A model generated the notes under the pieces. The model worked only from the letters and a program-made list of their open reading frames with translations, was not told the DNA's origin and made no database searches. A stretch of 64,000 nt of DNA from the NCBI GenBank assembly GCA_000995965.1, contig LBYD01000001.1, positions 372,001 through 436,000 of the forward strand, read 5' to 3'. Every line of letters begins with the position of its first letter. The first letter of the stretch is position 1. The stretch is from Candidatus Moranbacteria bacterium GW2011_GWC2_40_12. GTDB lineage: Bacteria > Patescibacteria > Paceibacteria > Moranbacterales > UBA11712. Shown piece after piece: positions 30,809 through 40,883 of the stretch. The translations under genes were made by a program, and so were the position numbers.

Positions 30809-31795
30809 TGATCCGCCGACATTCACAATTTCCGCCTTGATAGCCGGATGAGGATCATAGCCTTCAAGCGTGAAATCTTCATATTTGAAGCTGTCGATAT
30901 CTTTCACCTTCGGATTAAGAATAATGCGCGGAAATGGTTTTGGTTCGCGCTTGAGCTGTTCTTTCACCTGCTCGAAATGGTTTGAATATATGTGGACATC
31001 CCCGAAAAAGTGGACAAATTCCCCGGCCGGAATTCCGACAACCTGCGAAACCATTTGGAGAAGCAGAGCATAGCTCGCAATGTTAAACGGCACGCCTAAA
31101 AATAGGTCAGCGCTGCGTTGATACATTCCCAAATTCAATTTTTCGTTCACGACCGCGAACTGAAAAGTGGTGTGGCAAAAGGGCGGCACTTCATTCTTGT
31201 TTTGCGGAGAAGCCATGGAATAGATAAAATCCGGATTCCAGGCCGAAACGCAGTATGACTTTCGATAGGGCTTGTCTTTGAGACCCGCGATGCAATAACC
31301 GAGCTGGTCAATGAGATGTCCGTCGCTGGCGGGCCACTTGCGCCACATCCGGCCGTATATCGTGACGAGATCGCCCCATTTGCGCGCGAAATCGCTGTCC
31401 GCCGGTTCGGCCTTGAGACGCGAGATGAAATCTTTTTGTTCCAAATCCTCGCTTGGCGCGTTCTCAAGCGCCCACTTGTGGTATTTTTTCCAAGCCCATT
31501 CGTCCCAAATGTGGACATCGCGGTCAACCAGATATTTAATGTTCGAGTCTCCCGTCAAAAACCACAAGAGTTCCTCAAAAATTCCGCGATAAAAAACTTT
31601 TTTGGTCGTGAGCAGGGGAAATCCTTGCGACAAATCAAAACGGATCACCCGCCCAAAAACCCCGCGGATAAAAGGCAATTCCTCGCCTTTTTTTCGATAC
31701 TGCTCCTGCACTTCCGGCGTCAAAAATAGCGGCTTATCGGCGCCATTTTCCAGTATGTCTTTGATCAGATTCAAATATTGGTATTCGGGATGCAT
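30806..31795 (-). CDS. thyA: thymidylate synthase
   Basis: Folate-dependent dUMP methylation. The 329-residue product has FPLLTTKKVFYRGIFEELLWFLTGD, the catalytic PPFCHTTFQF (Cys-His), the dUMP site QRSADLFLGVPFNIASYALLLQM, and HFFGDVHIYSNHFEQVKEQL. It carries a roughly 50-residue central insertion as in larger ThyA forms. The Shine-Dalgarno TTAGGA is the 3' arm of a palindrome that abuts the gene (see 31799-31843), so its initiation site can be folded away. Confidence 0.97.
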   Translation of the reverse strand: MHPEYQYLNLIKDILENGADKPLFLTPEVQEQYRKKGEELPFIRGVFGRVIRFDLSQGFPLLTTKKVFYRGIFEELLWFLTGDSNIKYLVDRDVHIWDEWAWKKYHKWALENAPSEDLEQKDFISRLKAEPADSDFARKWGDLVTIYGRMWRKWPASDGHLIDQLGYCIAGLKDKPYRKSYCVSAWNPDFIYSMASPQNKNEVPPFCHTTFQFAVVNEKLNLGMYQRSADLFLGVPFNIASYALLLQMVSQVVGIPAGEFVHFFGDVHIYSNHFEQVKEQLKREPKPFPRIILNPKVKDIDSFKYEDFTLEGYDPHPAIKAEIVNVGGS

Positions 31796-31798
31796 TTT

Positions 31799-31843
31799 TC
31801 CTAAGATCCGATCTTAGGAGCGTCCTAAGATCGGATCTTAGGA
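31799..31843. repeat. tandem palindromes TCCTAAGATC / GATCTTAGGA before thyA
   Basis: Two copies (31799-31819 and 31823-31843), each with 10-bp arms around a single C or G, in the thyA leader. The one next to the gene ends TTAGGA five nt before the ATG. Confidence 0.85.
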
Positions 31844-31864
31844 GCTCAAAAGCCAAGCTTTTAA

Positions 31865-32944
31865 TTATAACCCCAAAATTTCCACCAATTGCCGAATTAG
31901 CGAAAGCGCTACGGGCGGAGCGAGCAAGCTGTATACCTCGACTCCCTCATCATCTTTCACCACAAAAGGATTTTCAATTGTTTTCACTTTGCCGCTGGTT
32001 TTGTCATATTCATATTCATAAGCCGGCGTTATTTCATAATCGTCCACAAGGTCTTTGGATTTATCAACGGGAACAGCGTTTCGAATAAGCCCTTTTGAAA
32101 TGCCATGGAGCGAAAATATTTTTTCTATCAGCTTGTCATCGAGCTCCAGCCGTTCACGAATAGATTCTATTCCCATTTCGTCTCCTTCTTTTCCGAACAT
32201 TCTCGCTCTCTCGTGATCGGGATTGTCGCAAATCAGATAAAACTTTCCGTCTTTTTCGTCATATTCGACTTCCTGCGTAGTGAAAAGTTTCAAATTGCGC
32301 GGCGTGTGGCAAATTGGGCAAACCCGGCGATATTTCATCCGCTCGTCAATCACCGCCTCGGGAATATCAATGGCGATGAAGATGTCCGGATCTTCTCGAT
32401 AGTCAACCAGTTGCTTGAAAAACATGGAATAGGAAACCTGGTCCAAGTTCCTCGGAAAACCGTCAATGAAAATTGTTTTCTTCCCGATTTTGTCGATTTC
32501 GCGCTTCACCAGCGCCATGATGAATTCATTGGGAAGCAGGGTTTTTTGGTCGCGTCCGAGAAGGGCGTCAAGCGCCTGCTCGGGAGTGATGTATCCGCGA
32601 TAATTCTTTCGAAGATAATCGAGAAGCTCTTTTTTATATTTTTCGTCTCCCACCGCCGCGTGAAGATCGCGCACAATGTCACCGACGGAAAGGTGGGCGA
32701 TTTTGTCCCGGCCGAAAATTTCCATCAGAAGCTTGGTATAGGTGCCTTTGCCGGCGTTTTTCTTGCCGAGAAGATAGACCATGAAAGTTTTTCCGGAATC
32801 GAAATATTTTTGAAGCTTGGCGATGTCGCCTCCGGCTTTGGCCTCAAAGTATTTTTTTCTTTCAGCAAGGTCCGAGAGATTGAATTTTTTGGCGATGCCT
32901 TCCACTTTTGTCTTGAAAAGCGGGAATTCTTTTTCGTATTTCAT
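31865..32944 (-). CDS. adenylate kinase-type nucleoside monophosphate kinase with extensions
   Basis: Phosphate transfer to AMP or another NMP. The 359-residue product is much longer than Adk (~215). A helical N-terminal extension of about 50 residues precedes the P-loop LLGKKNAGKGTYTKLL. HLSVGDIVRD, FIDGFPRNLDQ and a lid region with CPICHTPRNL follow. A C-terminal extension of about 60 residues ends SLIRQLVEILGL. Located before thyA, which fits dNMP phosphorylation. Whether it is the only Adk cannot be seen. Confidence 0.85.
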   Translation of the reverse strand: MKYEKEFPLFKTKVEGIAKKFNLSDLAERKKYFEAKAGGDIAKLQKYFDSGKTFMVYLLGKKNAGKGTYTKLLMEIFGRDKIAHLSVGDIVRDLHAAVGDEKYKKELLDYLRKNYRGYITPEQALDALLGRDQKTLLPNEFIMALVKREIDKIGKKTIFIDGFPRNLDQVSYSMFFKQLVDYREDPDIFIAIDIPEAVIDERMKYRRVCPICHTPRNLKLFTTQEVEYDEKDGKFYLICDNPDHERARMFGKEGDEMGIESIRERLELDDKLIEKIFSLHGISKGLIRNAVPVDKSKDLVDDYEITPAYEYEYDKTSGKVKTIENPFVVKDDEGVEVYSLLAPPVALSLIRQLVEILGL

Positions 32945-33005
32945 GGGTCGTTTTCTTTTTTACGAAGTTATAAAAATATTAGCGAACCCCGCTAACAGCA
33001 TAATA

Positions 33006-33104
33006 TTAGCAAAGAAATATATTTTGGGCAAGAAAAAAGCCCGCAGTCGGTTGACCGGAGCTTCTTCGGTTGAATCCCGAGGGATAGAAGTTTTTTAGCT
33101 TCAT
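33006..33104 (-). other. possible 32-aa ORF with strong Shine-Dalgarno
   Basis: AAAAGGAGG lies 5 nt before an ATG (MKLKNFYPSGFNRRSS...). The ORF runs through a hairpin that looks like an intrinsic terminator (33028-33060), so it may be a fortuitous frame in a leader or 3' end. Confidence 0.35.
33028..33060 (-). terminator. terminator downstream of the 33207 gene
   Basis: Minus-strand AAGCTCCGGT / ACCGACTGCGGGCTT, imperfect, followed by TTTTTCTT. Confidence 0.65.
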
Positions 33105-33194
33105 TCGGGCCTCCTTTTGCGTATTGTTTTTGGGACGCCTCCCGGCCGGGCTGTATCAGCCGCGAGTTGAGGTTTTTGTCAATGTGCTTTATGG

Positions 33195-33210
33195 CATCAC
33201 CTCCTTTCAT
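33195..33210 (-). promoter_or_regulatory. extended Shine-Dalgarno, near-full complement of the 16S tail
   Basis: AAAGGAGGTGATGCC on the minus strand matches the complement of the anti-Shine-Dalgarno tail over 11 nt. It starts within an ATGA overlap at the end of the 33207 gene. The downstream in-frame ORF (32992-33210) has no AUG at usual spacing after it; AUA is the codon 7 nt away. Confidence 0.5.
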
Positions 33211-33644
33211 GAGTTATCAGATGCTTTCCAGGTCTGTCCGTCGCCCCAAAATTTCAGGACCTCGAGCCAGTTTCCGCCGGCGTCACGGTGCCATCTCGCC
33301 AAAATTTCGCAACCTTTCCGGGTGTAAATCGACTTCTCGGCGAAGGTTTTAACAAATGGGCTGCCAGGATCATGGAGTTTCGAGCCATAGAAATTGTAAG
33401 CAAGTTCTCCTTTCTTATGTTTATACATATCGAGAACGTTGCTTGTGGGTTCGGCCCATCCTTTTACCATGACTATCAAGCCATCACTGAAATTGTCGCC
33501 TTTTTCAGCAAGTTGTTTGACAGTAACATGGTGGGCTGATAATTCCGTCCAATCAGTATTTGCGATTAGGTCAACCAGAATGATCGCCACACTGATTAGG
33601 ATAATTGCGCCCCAGCAATTCTTTCTCCATGAGTTCTTTCTCAT
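33207..33644 (-). CDS. small membrane-anchored hypothetical protein
   Basis: The 145-residue product has one N-terminal helix (CWGAIILISVAIILVDLIA) and a soluble, beta-rich domain (DGLIVMVKGWAEPTSNVLDMYKHKKG; CEILARWHRDAGGNWLEVLKFWG). AAGGAAGGG precedes the ATG. Promoter TTGACT-17-TAAAAT at 33724-33752. Extracytoplasmic, function unknown. Confidence 0.68.
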   Translation of the reverse strand: MRKNSWRKNCWGAIILISVAIILVDLIANTDWTELSAHHVTVKQLAEKGDNFSDGLIVMVKGWAEPTSNVLDMYKHKKGELAYNFYGSKLHDPGSPFVKTFAEKSIYTRKGCEILARWHRDAGGNWLEVLKFWGDGQTWKASDNS

Positions 33645-33723
33645 TTTATCCCTTCCTTTATTCTTTTTTTAATTTATTTTCCTTTATAATTGCCCGCGCG
33701 CGTTGGCAGCGTGACAACGAGTT

Positions 33724-33752
33724 ATTTTATCACAAAAAAAGCCAGAAGTCAA
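33724..33752 (-). promoter_or_regulatory. promoter of the 33207 gene
   Basis: Minus strand TTGACT (33747-33752), 17 bp, TAAAAT (33724-33729). The leader is about 75 nt long with a GC-rich hairpin CGTTG / CAACG. Confidence 0.8.
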
Positions 33753-33877
33753 TACGGCGTGAAACATTCAAGTATAAAGGCTTAAGCAAGCTATTTTGTT
33801 GGCTATTCAAAGCTCGGTTTTTTCCTTCCCCAACAAACGCACAGGAATTTCTCAGAACCATACTTTTCCAACTATTT

Positions 33878-35739
<1,862 letters not shown>

Positions 35740-35750
<11 letters not shown>

Positions 35751-37257
35751 CTGCCAGTGTCATAATTTTTTTATCTTTCTTTTTAAAATAATACAATATC
35801 CAAAACAATATCAAATAGCAAACTAGAATATATTTCCATCCGAAATTTTTGGCCTCAATTGAAGCCCAAGACCAACTCGCCATCCATTCAACCGCGAATA
35901 ATTCGGCTTTGAGGAGAATATAGGGGATGAAGCCGACCAGCTTCCCAAGCGGCACAAATATAAACCCGGCCATCCCCGCCGCAAACCCCGTCCCCATTAT
36001 ATACGGAATCGCCGGCAAAATCACAAAATTGGCGATGGGGGAGACCAAAGAAATTTTTTCAAAAGAGTTGAGGATGATTGGCAGAACAAAAACCATGGCC
36101 GACATAGTGAGGATAATTGTTTCTTGAATGAGTTTCGGCGGCCTCCCCCACCAAAATTTTTCCAAAATAGGGGAGAGCTGAACAATCCCGATGGTAGCCA
36201 AAAAAGAAAGCTGGAATCCTGCATCATATCGCAAAAGCAAAGGATTGATCGCGAGCATGGCGCCGGCCGCAAGCAATATGGCGTTCGTTGAATTGGCCAG
36301 TCTCCCCTCTTTCATCGCCCAAATGACAAGGCCTCCCATAATCCCCGCTCTCACGGCCGAACTGGGCGCGCCCGTCATAAGGACGAATAACACTATCCCG
36401 ATCACCGCGAAAGAAAAAACCTGCTGGCGCCAAAGGCCAAGCCAGATTCCGAGCCACATCAAAAACGCAGCCACTATTGTCACGTTATAGCCAGAAACCG
36501 CCACCGTATGAGTTATTCCCGTCCGCTGAAAGGCTTCCGACAGGTCCTTGGTCATTCTTTTGCTCCCGCCCAATAATAATCCTTTCAAATACGCTCCCTC
36601 CGGATCAGGAAAAATCGCCGAGAGCTTTTCTTCGAATTTGTTTTTAACCGCCAGGATGAAAGTATATAATTTGTTTCCCTTATTTTTCGAAACGACAGTT
36701 ATTTGCGCTTTATTGCAAATCCGGTAAATTCTGTCTTTGGCGAGATACATCTGGTAGTCAAATTTAGAATCAGCGTAGTTTTTGGGTTCTTCCAGACTGC
36801 ATTTTATTTTTAATTCATCGCCATATGAATACTGCGGATAAAGAGGGGCAGTGATCAATATTCGTTTTTTCTCGCCGCATAAATTATTAGTACAGTATAC
36901 TGTATTACTGTACTGTTTTTCATCTTCGATTCCGACAACTATTTTTTGGTTTGTCTCGCTTATTTCCGGTTCTTTCAATACTATTCCCGTGAGTTCAACC
37001 GGACCCAGTTCTTGATTGGCCAGCCTTTTTTTAGAGTTTTCAAGTGAAAAATTTGTCCGCCATATCCCGAGAGCCAAAAATATAACCGCCGCGCTGGCGA
37101 CTATGATTTTTTTATTTCTGTAATTTATGGTGAATATGAGAATTCCCGCGGCGGCAAGTGCCAAAACAATATATTTTTCAATTTGAAAAAAAGATGCGAA
37201 AAAAATACCCGCTAAAAATGCCAAGGATAAAATAAAAAAAATCCTGGATTTGGTCAC
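35740..37257 (-). CDS. comEC: ComEC/Rec2 DNA-uptake channel
   Basis: Polytopic membrane protein of 505 residues. An N-terminal OB-like domain (VELTGIVLKEPEISETNQKIVVGIEDEKQ) is followed by the competence domain: LLLGGSKRMTKDLSEAFQRTGITHTVAVSGYNVTIVAAF and MTGAPSSAVRAGIMGGLVIWA. About ten transmembrane helices. The C-terminal MBL domain is encoded by the next gene instead. With dprA at 55.5 kb this supports natural DNA uptake. Confidence 0.92.
36889..36914. repeat. intragenic palindrome AGTACAGTA / TACTGTACT
   Basis: Nine-bp arms with an 8-nt loop in comEC, encoding part of QYSNTVYCTNN. Confidence 0.6.
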
Positions 37258-37268
37258 GCCTTCATTAT

Positions 37269-37302
37269 ATCAAAAAAAGCAGGCCTCAACCCGCTTTTTT
37301 TC
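37269..37302. terminator. bidirectional terminator upstream of comEC
   Basis: AAAAAAAGC(A)GG / CCCGCTTTTTTT. It ends transcripts from the surface-protein gene at 37354 (minus) before comEC. Confidence 0.75.
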
Positions 37303-37310
37303 TCTCGTTA

Positions 37311-37351
37311 TTCCTAAAGTTAAACTTTAGGAAAGGTTAAACTTTAGGAAA
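37311..37351. repeat. palindrome TTCCTAAAGTT / AACTTTAGGAA plus a half copy
   Basis: Perfect 11-bp arms around one A (37311-37333), then GGTTAAACTTTAGGAAAGG. Same family as around the transposase at 53.7-54.5 kb. It reaches to a few nt before the stop codon of the 37354 gene. Confidence 0.85.
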
Positions 37352-37353
37352 GG

Positions 37354-37902
37354 TTACTTGCAACACAAATATGCCCTACCCACCCACTGGTATGAATGGC
37401 TGCCAGAGCATCCGCCGCTTGGAGGACTGAAATAAGCTATTGGACCAATGTGAGAACAAACACCCCATCTTCCAAGATCAGCCTCTTCCTGGAAAGGTGC
37501 GGGACAGTGCAAACCGCCCCAATCACATTTTTCACCATAAGAAGCTGCTCCATTTTCATTGCAATACTGGGTATAGCATACGCCTCCCCCTCCTCCCGCC
37601 GCCCAAGCGACTTGGCCATCAATGGTCGAGGCAGATAATACATCGCCAACGGCAGGAGTCACTCCTGGTTGGGTAAATTGCAAGCCGCTTGTTTTAAGTC
37701 CTAAAACTTCTAGCACCCCGGCCTTTATCTGGGGTAATCCACTCGTATTTATCGGCGCGCCCACGTTTCCCCCGGGAGGAGTATCGGAGGGCTCCGTCCA
37801 GGCTCTGACGAACTGGACGGTTAAGCCCAGAATAAGACCGACCATCACCACTCCCGACCACCAGACGGCATTTTCGAATATTTTTTTGAGTTTGTTCTTC
37901 AT
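37354..37902 (-). CDS. secreted surface protein with FVRAWTEP motif
   Basis: The 182-residue product has an N-terminal helix (GVVMVGLILGLTVQ) and the shared block QFVRAWTEP..TPPGGNVGAPINTSG. A loop region (LQFTQPGVTPAVGDVLSASTIDGQVAWAAGGGGG) and a Cys-rich end (CYTQYCNENG...CDWGGLHCP...CCK) follow. The C-terminal layout, GRWGVCSHIGPIAYFSPPSGGC...AYLCCK, closely parallels the end of the protein at 54585-55274 (GSWGACSHTTYFLFRPPGGGC...AYVCSE). Probably a pilin-like or surface-exposed protein. Confidence 0.75.
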   Translation of the reverse strand: MKNKLKKIFENAVWWSGVVMVGLILGLTVQFVRAWTEPSDTPPGGNVGAPINTSGLPQIKAGVLEVLGLKTSGLQFTQPGVTPAVGDVLSASTIDGQVAWAAGGGGGVCYTQYCNENGAASYGEKCDWGGLHCPAPFQEEADLGRWGVCSHIGPIAYFSPPSGGCSGSHSYQWVGRAYLCCK

Positions 37903-37923
37903 GATATTTTATCTTAATATTTA

Positions 37924-38268
37924 TTATTTTCTCATTTGCTCGAGTTTTTCAAATTCCGCCCGGATCTGTTCGGGAGTGGGAGGGGTTGCGTTGGATTCAT
38001 TTTTTTGTTTTTCTAATTTTTCAAATTCGGCTTGGATTTCTTCGGAAGTGGGTTCTTTCGAGTTGGAGCTTTTTCGCATCTCTTCCAGCTTTTCGAATTC
38101 TTTTTGGATTTTTGCCTGCTGGGATGTCCGAGGAAGATTGGCCGGAATCTTTGCGGGATTGTTTTTGTTGATCAAAGGAACTGCCACAATCGCCAAAACA
38201 GCCAGAAACAACGCGACGGATCCGACAAGGATTATTTTCTTGAGATGATTGGGCGGTTCATAGAGCAT
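37924..38268 (-). CDS. membrane protein with EFEKLE repeats
   Basis: A 114-residue protein with one helix (IILVGSVALFLAVLAIVAVPLI). Three copies of a 24-residue unit follow: IQKEFEKLEEMRK, IQAEFEKLEKQKN, IRAEFEKLEQMRK, separated by Ser/Pro/Thr-rich spacers ending PTSEE or PTPEQ. Probably an extracytoplasmic helical stalk. It is 21 nt upstream of the FVRAWTEP gene. Confidence 0.7.
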   Translation of the reverse strand: MLYEPPNHLKKIILVGSVALFLAVLAIVAVPLINKNNPAKIPANLPRTSQQAKIQKEFEKLEEMRKSSNSKEPTSEEIQAEFEKLEKQKNESNATPPTPEQIRAEFEKLEQMRK

Positions 38269-38394
38269 TTTGTTTTTTTCTTTTTTTGCTCAAAAGAAAC
38301 CTATGATGATATTCTAACATATAAAGCCATTCCCTGCAAACACGCGAGGGTTAGGAGTTATCCACAGGTGGTTTTGACGAAGGCTAAGCATTCG

Positions 38395-38613
38395 TCAGCT
38401 GATTTCAACAAGCTTCACCCGGGTGGATTTTCCTCCGATGATGCTTATGGAACTTTTAGGCACGTTGAAATGATCAGCCAAGAGTTTGATCACAGCAACG
38501 TTCGCTTTTCCTTTTTCCGGCACCGCCGTCACTTTCACTATATATTCGCCTTCGGAAATTTTCAGGACTTCGTTTTTCCCCGCCCGCGGGGTAACCCGAA
38601 CATAGATTCTCAT
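38395..38613 (-). CDS. UPF0235 / DUF167 protein (YggU)
   Basis: A 72-residue protein with the family pattern RVTPRAGKNEV...YIVKVTAVPEKGKANVAVIKLLADHFNVPKSSISIIGGKSTRVKLVEI. Small alpha/beta fold of unknown molecular role. Complete. The DnaA-box-like TTATCCACA lies downstream at 38358. Confidence 0.92.
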   Translation of the reverse strand: MRIYVRVTPRAGKNEVLKISEGEYIVKVTAVPEKGKANVAVIKLLADHFNVPKSSISIIGGKSTRVKLVEIS

Positions 38614-38620
38614 AAATTAC

Positions 38621-38661
38621 CTACCAACATTCAATGTTGGTATACTAACATTGAATGTTGG
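38621..38661. repeat. two palindromes of the ATGTTGG family
   Basis: CTACCAACATT / AATGTTGGTA (38621-38642), then CTAACATT / AATGTTGG (38644-38661). The second encodes the last residues PNIQC and the stop of apbE. Confidence 0.85.
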
Positions 38662-39583
38662 GATAAATATATTTTTTCGCCTCTGACGATACATGAATAT
38701 TTCCCTTGTAATCCAAGAAAATCGCCGCGATTTTGTTTTTCTCCGCAAATTCCAGGCCTTTTTCTTTTCCCATTAGAACTAAAACCTTTGCTCGGCCATC
38801 GGAATTTTCTGTATTTTCAGCAATTACAGTCACGGTCCGAAGCTCATACGAAAATTCATTTGGATTTTTGGGATTCACCAGATGATGAAATTTTCTGCCT
38901 CTTATCTGCCATTTTTTCCGGATGATTCCGGAAGTCGCAACGCCCCGATCAGCAATTTCCAGCATCATTTTTTCTTTTGGCACCCCTTCAATTTCGATAA
39001 GCCATTTTCCGTCTTCCCTGTTTTTCCCGGATGCGAACATGTCTCCGCCCGCGTCAACCAGAAAATTTTTCCAGCCTTGGTTTTTCAGATACTTCTCCGC
39101 CTGATCAACAATATAACCTTTCGCAATGCCGGAAAAGTCCATTCTCTTTTTGAATAATATCGCATCGCCCTTCACTTCCAAATCGTTTTCAAGTTCATTC
39201 CCTATTTTTGAAAAAGTTTTCGGGAGATCTGCTTTTTCGAAATTGGCCTGGTGAAAATATTTGTCATATCCAATTTTTTCCAGGATTCCGATAATCCTGG
39301 GATCATATAGTCCCCCGCTGATTTTGTTGTAGTGCAGTGCGCGCGAGGCCAAATACAAAATATCCGGCGAGGCTTTTTGGAACGGGCCGAGATTTTCGTT
39401 CAGTTGGCTAAGCTCGCTGTCGGAATTGAAGCGACAAAAAATTCTTTGCTTGGTGCGAAAAAGATTTTCCATTCCGCCGACATCTTTTCTCGCCCTTTTC
39501 GCCTCGTCTTCACCGTTAGCAACAATACGAATATTTATATCCGTTCCCAGAGCGCGAAAATTGGATTTCTCTTCGGATTTCAT
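38645..39583 (-). CDS. apbE: FAD:protein FMN transferase (ApbE family)
   Basis: Attaches FMN covalently to Thr of partner proteins outside the membrane. The 312-residue product shows FRALGTDINIRI, LYDPRIIGILEKIGYD, the Mg/FAD site MDFSGIAKGYIVDQAEKYL, VDAGGDMFASGK and HHLVNPKNP. No signal peptide or lipobox is visible, so location is uncertain. No Rnf/Nqr target gene is in the window. The last residues are encoded by a palindrome. Confidence 0.9.
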   Translation of the reverse strand: MKSEEKSNFRALGTDINIRIVANGEDEAKRARKDVGGMENLFRTKQRIFCRFNSDSELSQLNENLGPFQKASPDILYLASRALHYNKISGGLYDPRIIGILEKIGYDKYFHQANFEKADLPKTFSKIGNELENDLEVKGDAILFKKRMDFSGIAKGYIVDQAEKYLKNQGWKNFLVDAGGDMFASGKNREDGKWLIEIEGVPKEKMMLEIADRGVATSGIIRKKWQIRGRKFHHLVNPKNPNEFSYELRTVTVIAENTENSDGRAKVLVLMGKEKGLEFAEKNKIAAIFLDYKGNIHVSSEAKKYIYPNIQC

Positions 39584-39601
39584 AGCGAATAGACTTATAT
39601 T

Positions 39602-39634
39602 CCTTTACCCTAGAGCTGAGCTCTAGGGTAAAGG
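39602..39634. repeat. 33-nt perfect palindrome (CTAGAGCT / AGCTCTAG core)
   Basis: Sixteen-bp arms (CCTTTACCCTAGAGCT and its complement) around one G between the 39635 gene and apbE. A partner copy lies inside the PP-loop gene at 63407-63429. Confidence 0.9.
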
Positions 39635-39889
39635 CTAGTTTATCTTGTCTTTTATTTCCTGTTTGATTTTGTCGTCAATTTGGTCCGGGAGAACGTCGCC
39701 GGATGGATTGTGCTTTGACGCTTCGCGATAAATGATATTTTTTGCTTTCTGCGCCGCTTTTTTCAAAAAGTCTTTTTCCGGCTTGTTTATGTTGATTGAA
39801 AACGGAGAAAAGTTCACGGAAAAAATCCCGCCCAGAAAGGCGAATAATACGGCGACAAATATTATAAATATAAAAAGTTTTTTAAACAC
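39635..39889 (-). CDS. small exported hypothetical protein
   Basis: The 84-residue product begins at GTG with a signal or anchor helix (LFIFIIFVAVLFAFLGGIF), then a polar domain ending DKIKQEIKDKIN. No motif. No Shine-Dalgarno is evident. Confidence 0.55.
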   Translation of the reverse strand: MFKKLFIFIIFVAVLFAFLGGIFSVNFSPFSININKPEKDFLKKAAQKAKNIIYREASKHNPSGDVLPDQIDDKIKQEIKDKIN

Positions 39890-39904
39890 TATAATATGTG
39901 CTGA

Positions 39905-40036
39905 ATGAATTACATAATTCCTAATTCCTAATGTCTAATTTCCAATAAAATGCAAAATGCCTAATTCCAAAATTTTAGTATTGGACATTTATTTATTGGA
40001 TTTTTTAGAAATTGGGAATCAGAAATTGGAAATTGC
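39905..40036. repeat. AT-rich imperfect inverted repeat (attccta/taggaat family)
   Basis: CATAATTCCTAATTCCTAATGTC...TTTCCAATAAA pairs with TTATTGGATTTTTTAGAAATTGGGAATCAG. Related copies: 53273-53371, and a fragment translated inside nrdG (40584-40614). Confidence 0.65.
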
Positions 40037-40734
40037 TATCGCACTTCCACTTTCCCAAAATACTTTTCGATATTTTTCGCTATTTTTTCCAAGTCCATTC
40101 TTTTGCCTTTCGTTTTTTTCTTGAGACGCGGATCAAGAATTTTTCCTTTGTCTTCAAACGCCTGCAAAACATATTTTTTCGCGCCTTCAAGCCACTTCCT
40201 AATACTCGCAAAATCGCTTTCTTTGTGCAAGCCAGGAACAACGGTAGTTCGAAATTCATAGTCAATTCCCGAATTTCGAATCAGATCAACGCTCAACCTA
40301 ATACGCTCCAGATCTATTTTCGAATTCGCTGTCTTTTTATAACCTTCGAGGCTGTTCTTGATATCCATAGCCACAAAATCAAGCAATTTTTTGTCATATA
40401 AAAGCCTCAAAATATCCGGGCGGGAGCCGTTTGTGTCAAGCTTCACTTTGAATCCCAAGTCTTTAATTTTTCTAATAAATGGGATTATGTCCGGCTGAAT
40501 AGTCGGCTCTCCACCTGTGATACAGACGCCCTCTAGCTTTCCTTTGCGCTGTTTTAGAAATTTAAAAAAGTCTCTTTCCATGACATTGGAAAGTGGAAAT
40601 TGGAAATTGGAAATTATCAACTCAGGGTTGTGGCAAAAGGGACAGCGAAAATTGCAACCCACAGTAAAAACCGTCGCGGCGATATGGCCGGGAAAATCTA
40701 TGAGAGTCAGTTTTTGCAATCCTCCGAGAATCAT
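40036..40734 (-). CDS. nrdG: anaerobic ribonucleotide reductase activating protein
   Basis: Radical SAM enzyme that forms the glycyl radical on NrdD. The 232-residue product has the cluster motif GCNFRCPFCHNPEL (CxxxCxxC), a SAM GGEP (CITGGEPTIQPD), and KLDTNGSRPDIL. Just after the cluster motif, IISNFQFPLSN is encoded by a fragment of an intergenic repeat, an insertion relative to the usual loop. It is downstream of nrdD, separated by a 149-nt repeat. Confidence 0.93.
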   Translation of the reverse strand: MILGGLQKLTLIDFPGHIAATVFTVGCNFRCPFCHNPELIISNFQFPLSNVMERDFFKFLKQRKGKLEGVCITGGEPTIQPDIIPFIRKIKDLGFKVKLDTNGSRPDILRLLYDKKLLDFVAMDIKNSLEGYKKTANSKIDLERIRLSVDLIRNSGIDYEFRTTVVPGLHKESDFASIRKWLEGAKKYVLQAFEDKGKILDPRLKKKTKGKRMDLEKIAKNIEKYFGKVEVR

Positions 40735-40883
40735 AAATTAAAAAATTCTAAGAAACAAACTATACAAAATACCAAACAAACACACAGTTTTCAAACCCTA
40801 CAAAACACAAAAGTTTGATTTTTTGTGATTTGTTATATTTGTGCTTTGTTTGGCATTTTGTGGCTTTGTATAGTTTGTATCTT
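40735..40883. repeat. AT-rich imperfect inverted repeat between nrdD and nrdG
   Basis: AAACAAACTATACAAAATACC...AAACAAAC pairs with GTTTGGCATTTTG...TTTGTATAGTTTGT. No gene in this stretch. Confidence 0.65.

Noticed and set aside
33180..33210. CATCACCTCCTTTC on the plus strand as a 16S rRNA 3' end
   Set aside because: No other 16S sequence is nearby; it is the complement of a Shine-Dalgarno on the coding strand.
33645..33760. Leader of the attenuator family before the 33207 gene
   Set aside because: Promoter and hairpin are present, but no AUG follows the -10 and the possible UUG frame lacks the motif and a terminator.
36889..36914. Palindrome as a transcription factor site
   Set aside because: It lies in the middle of comEC coding sequence and matches no known operator.
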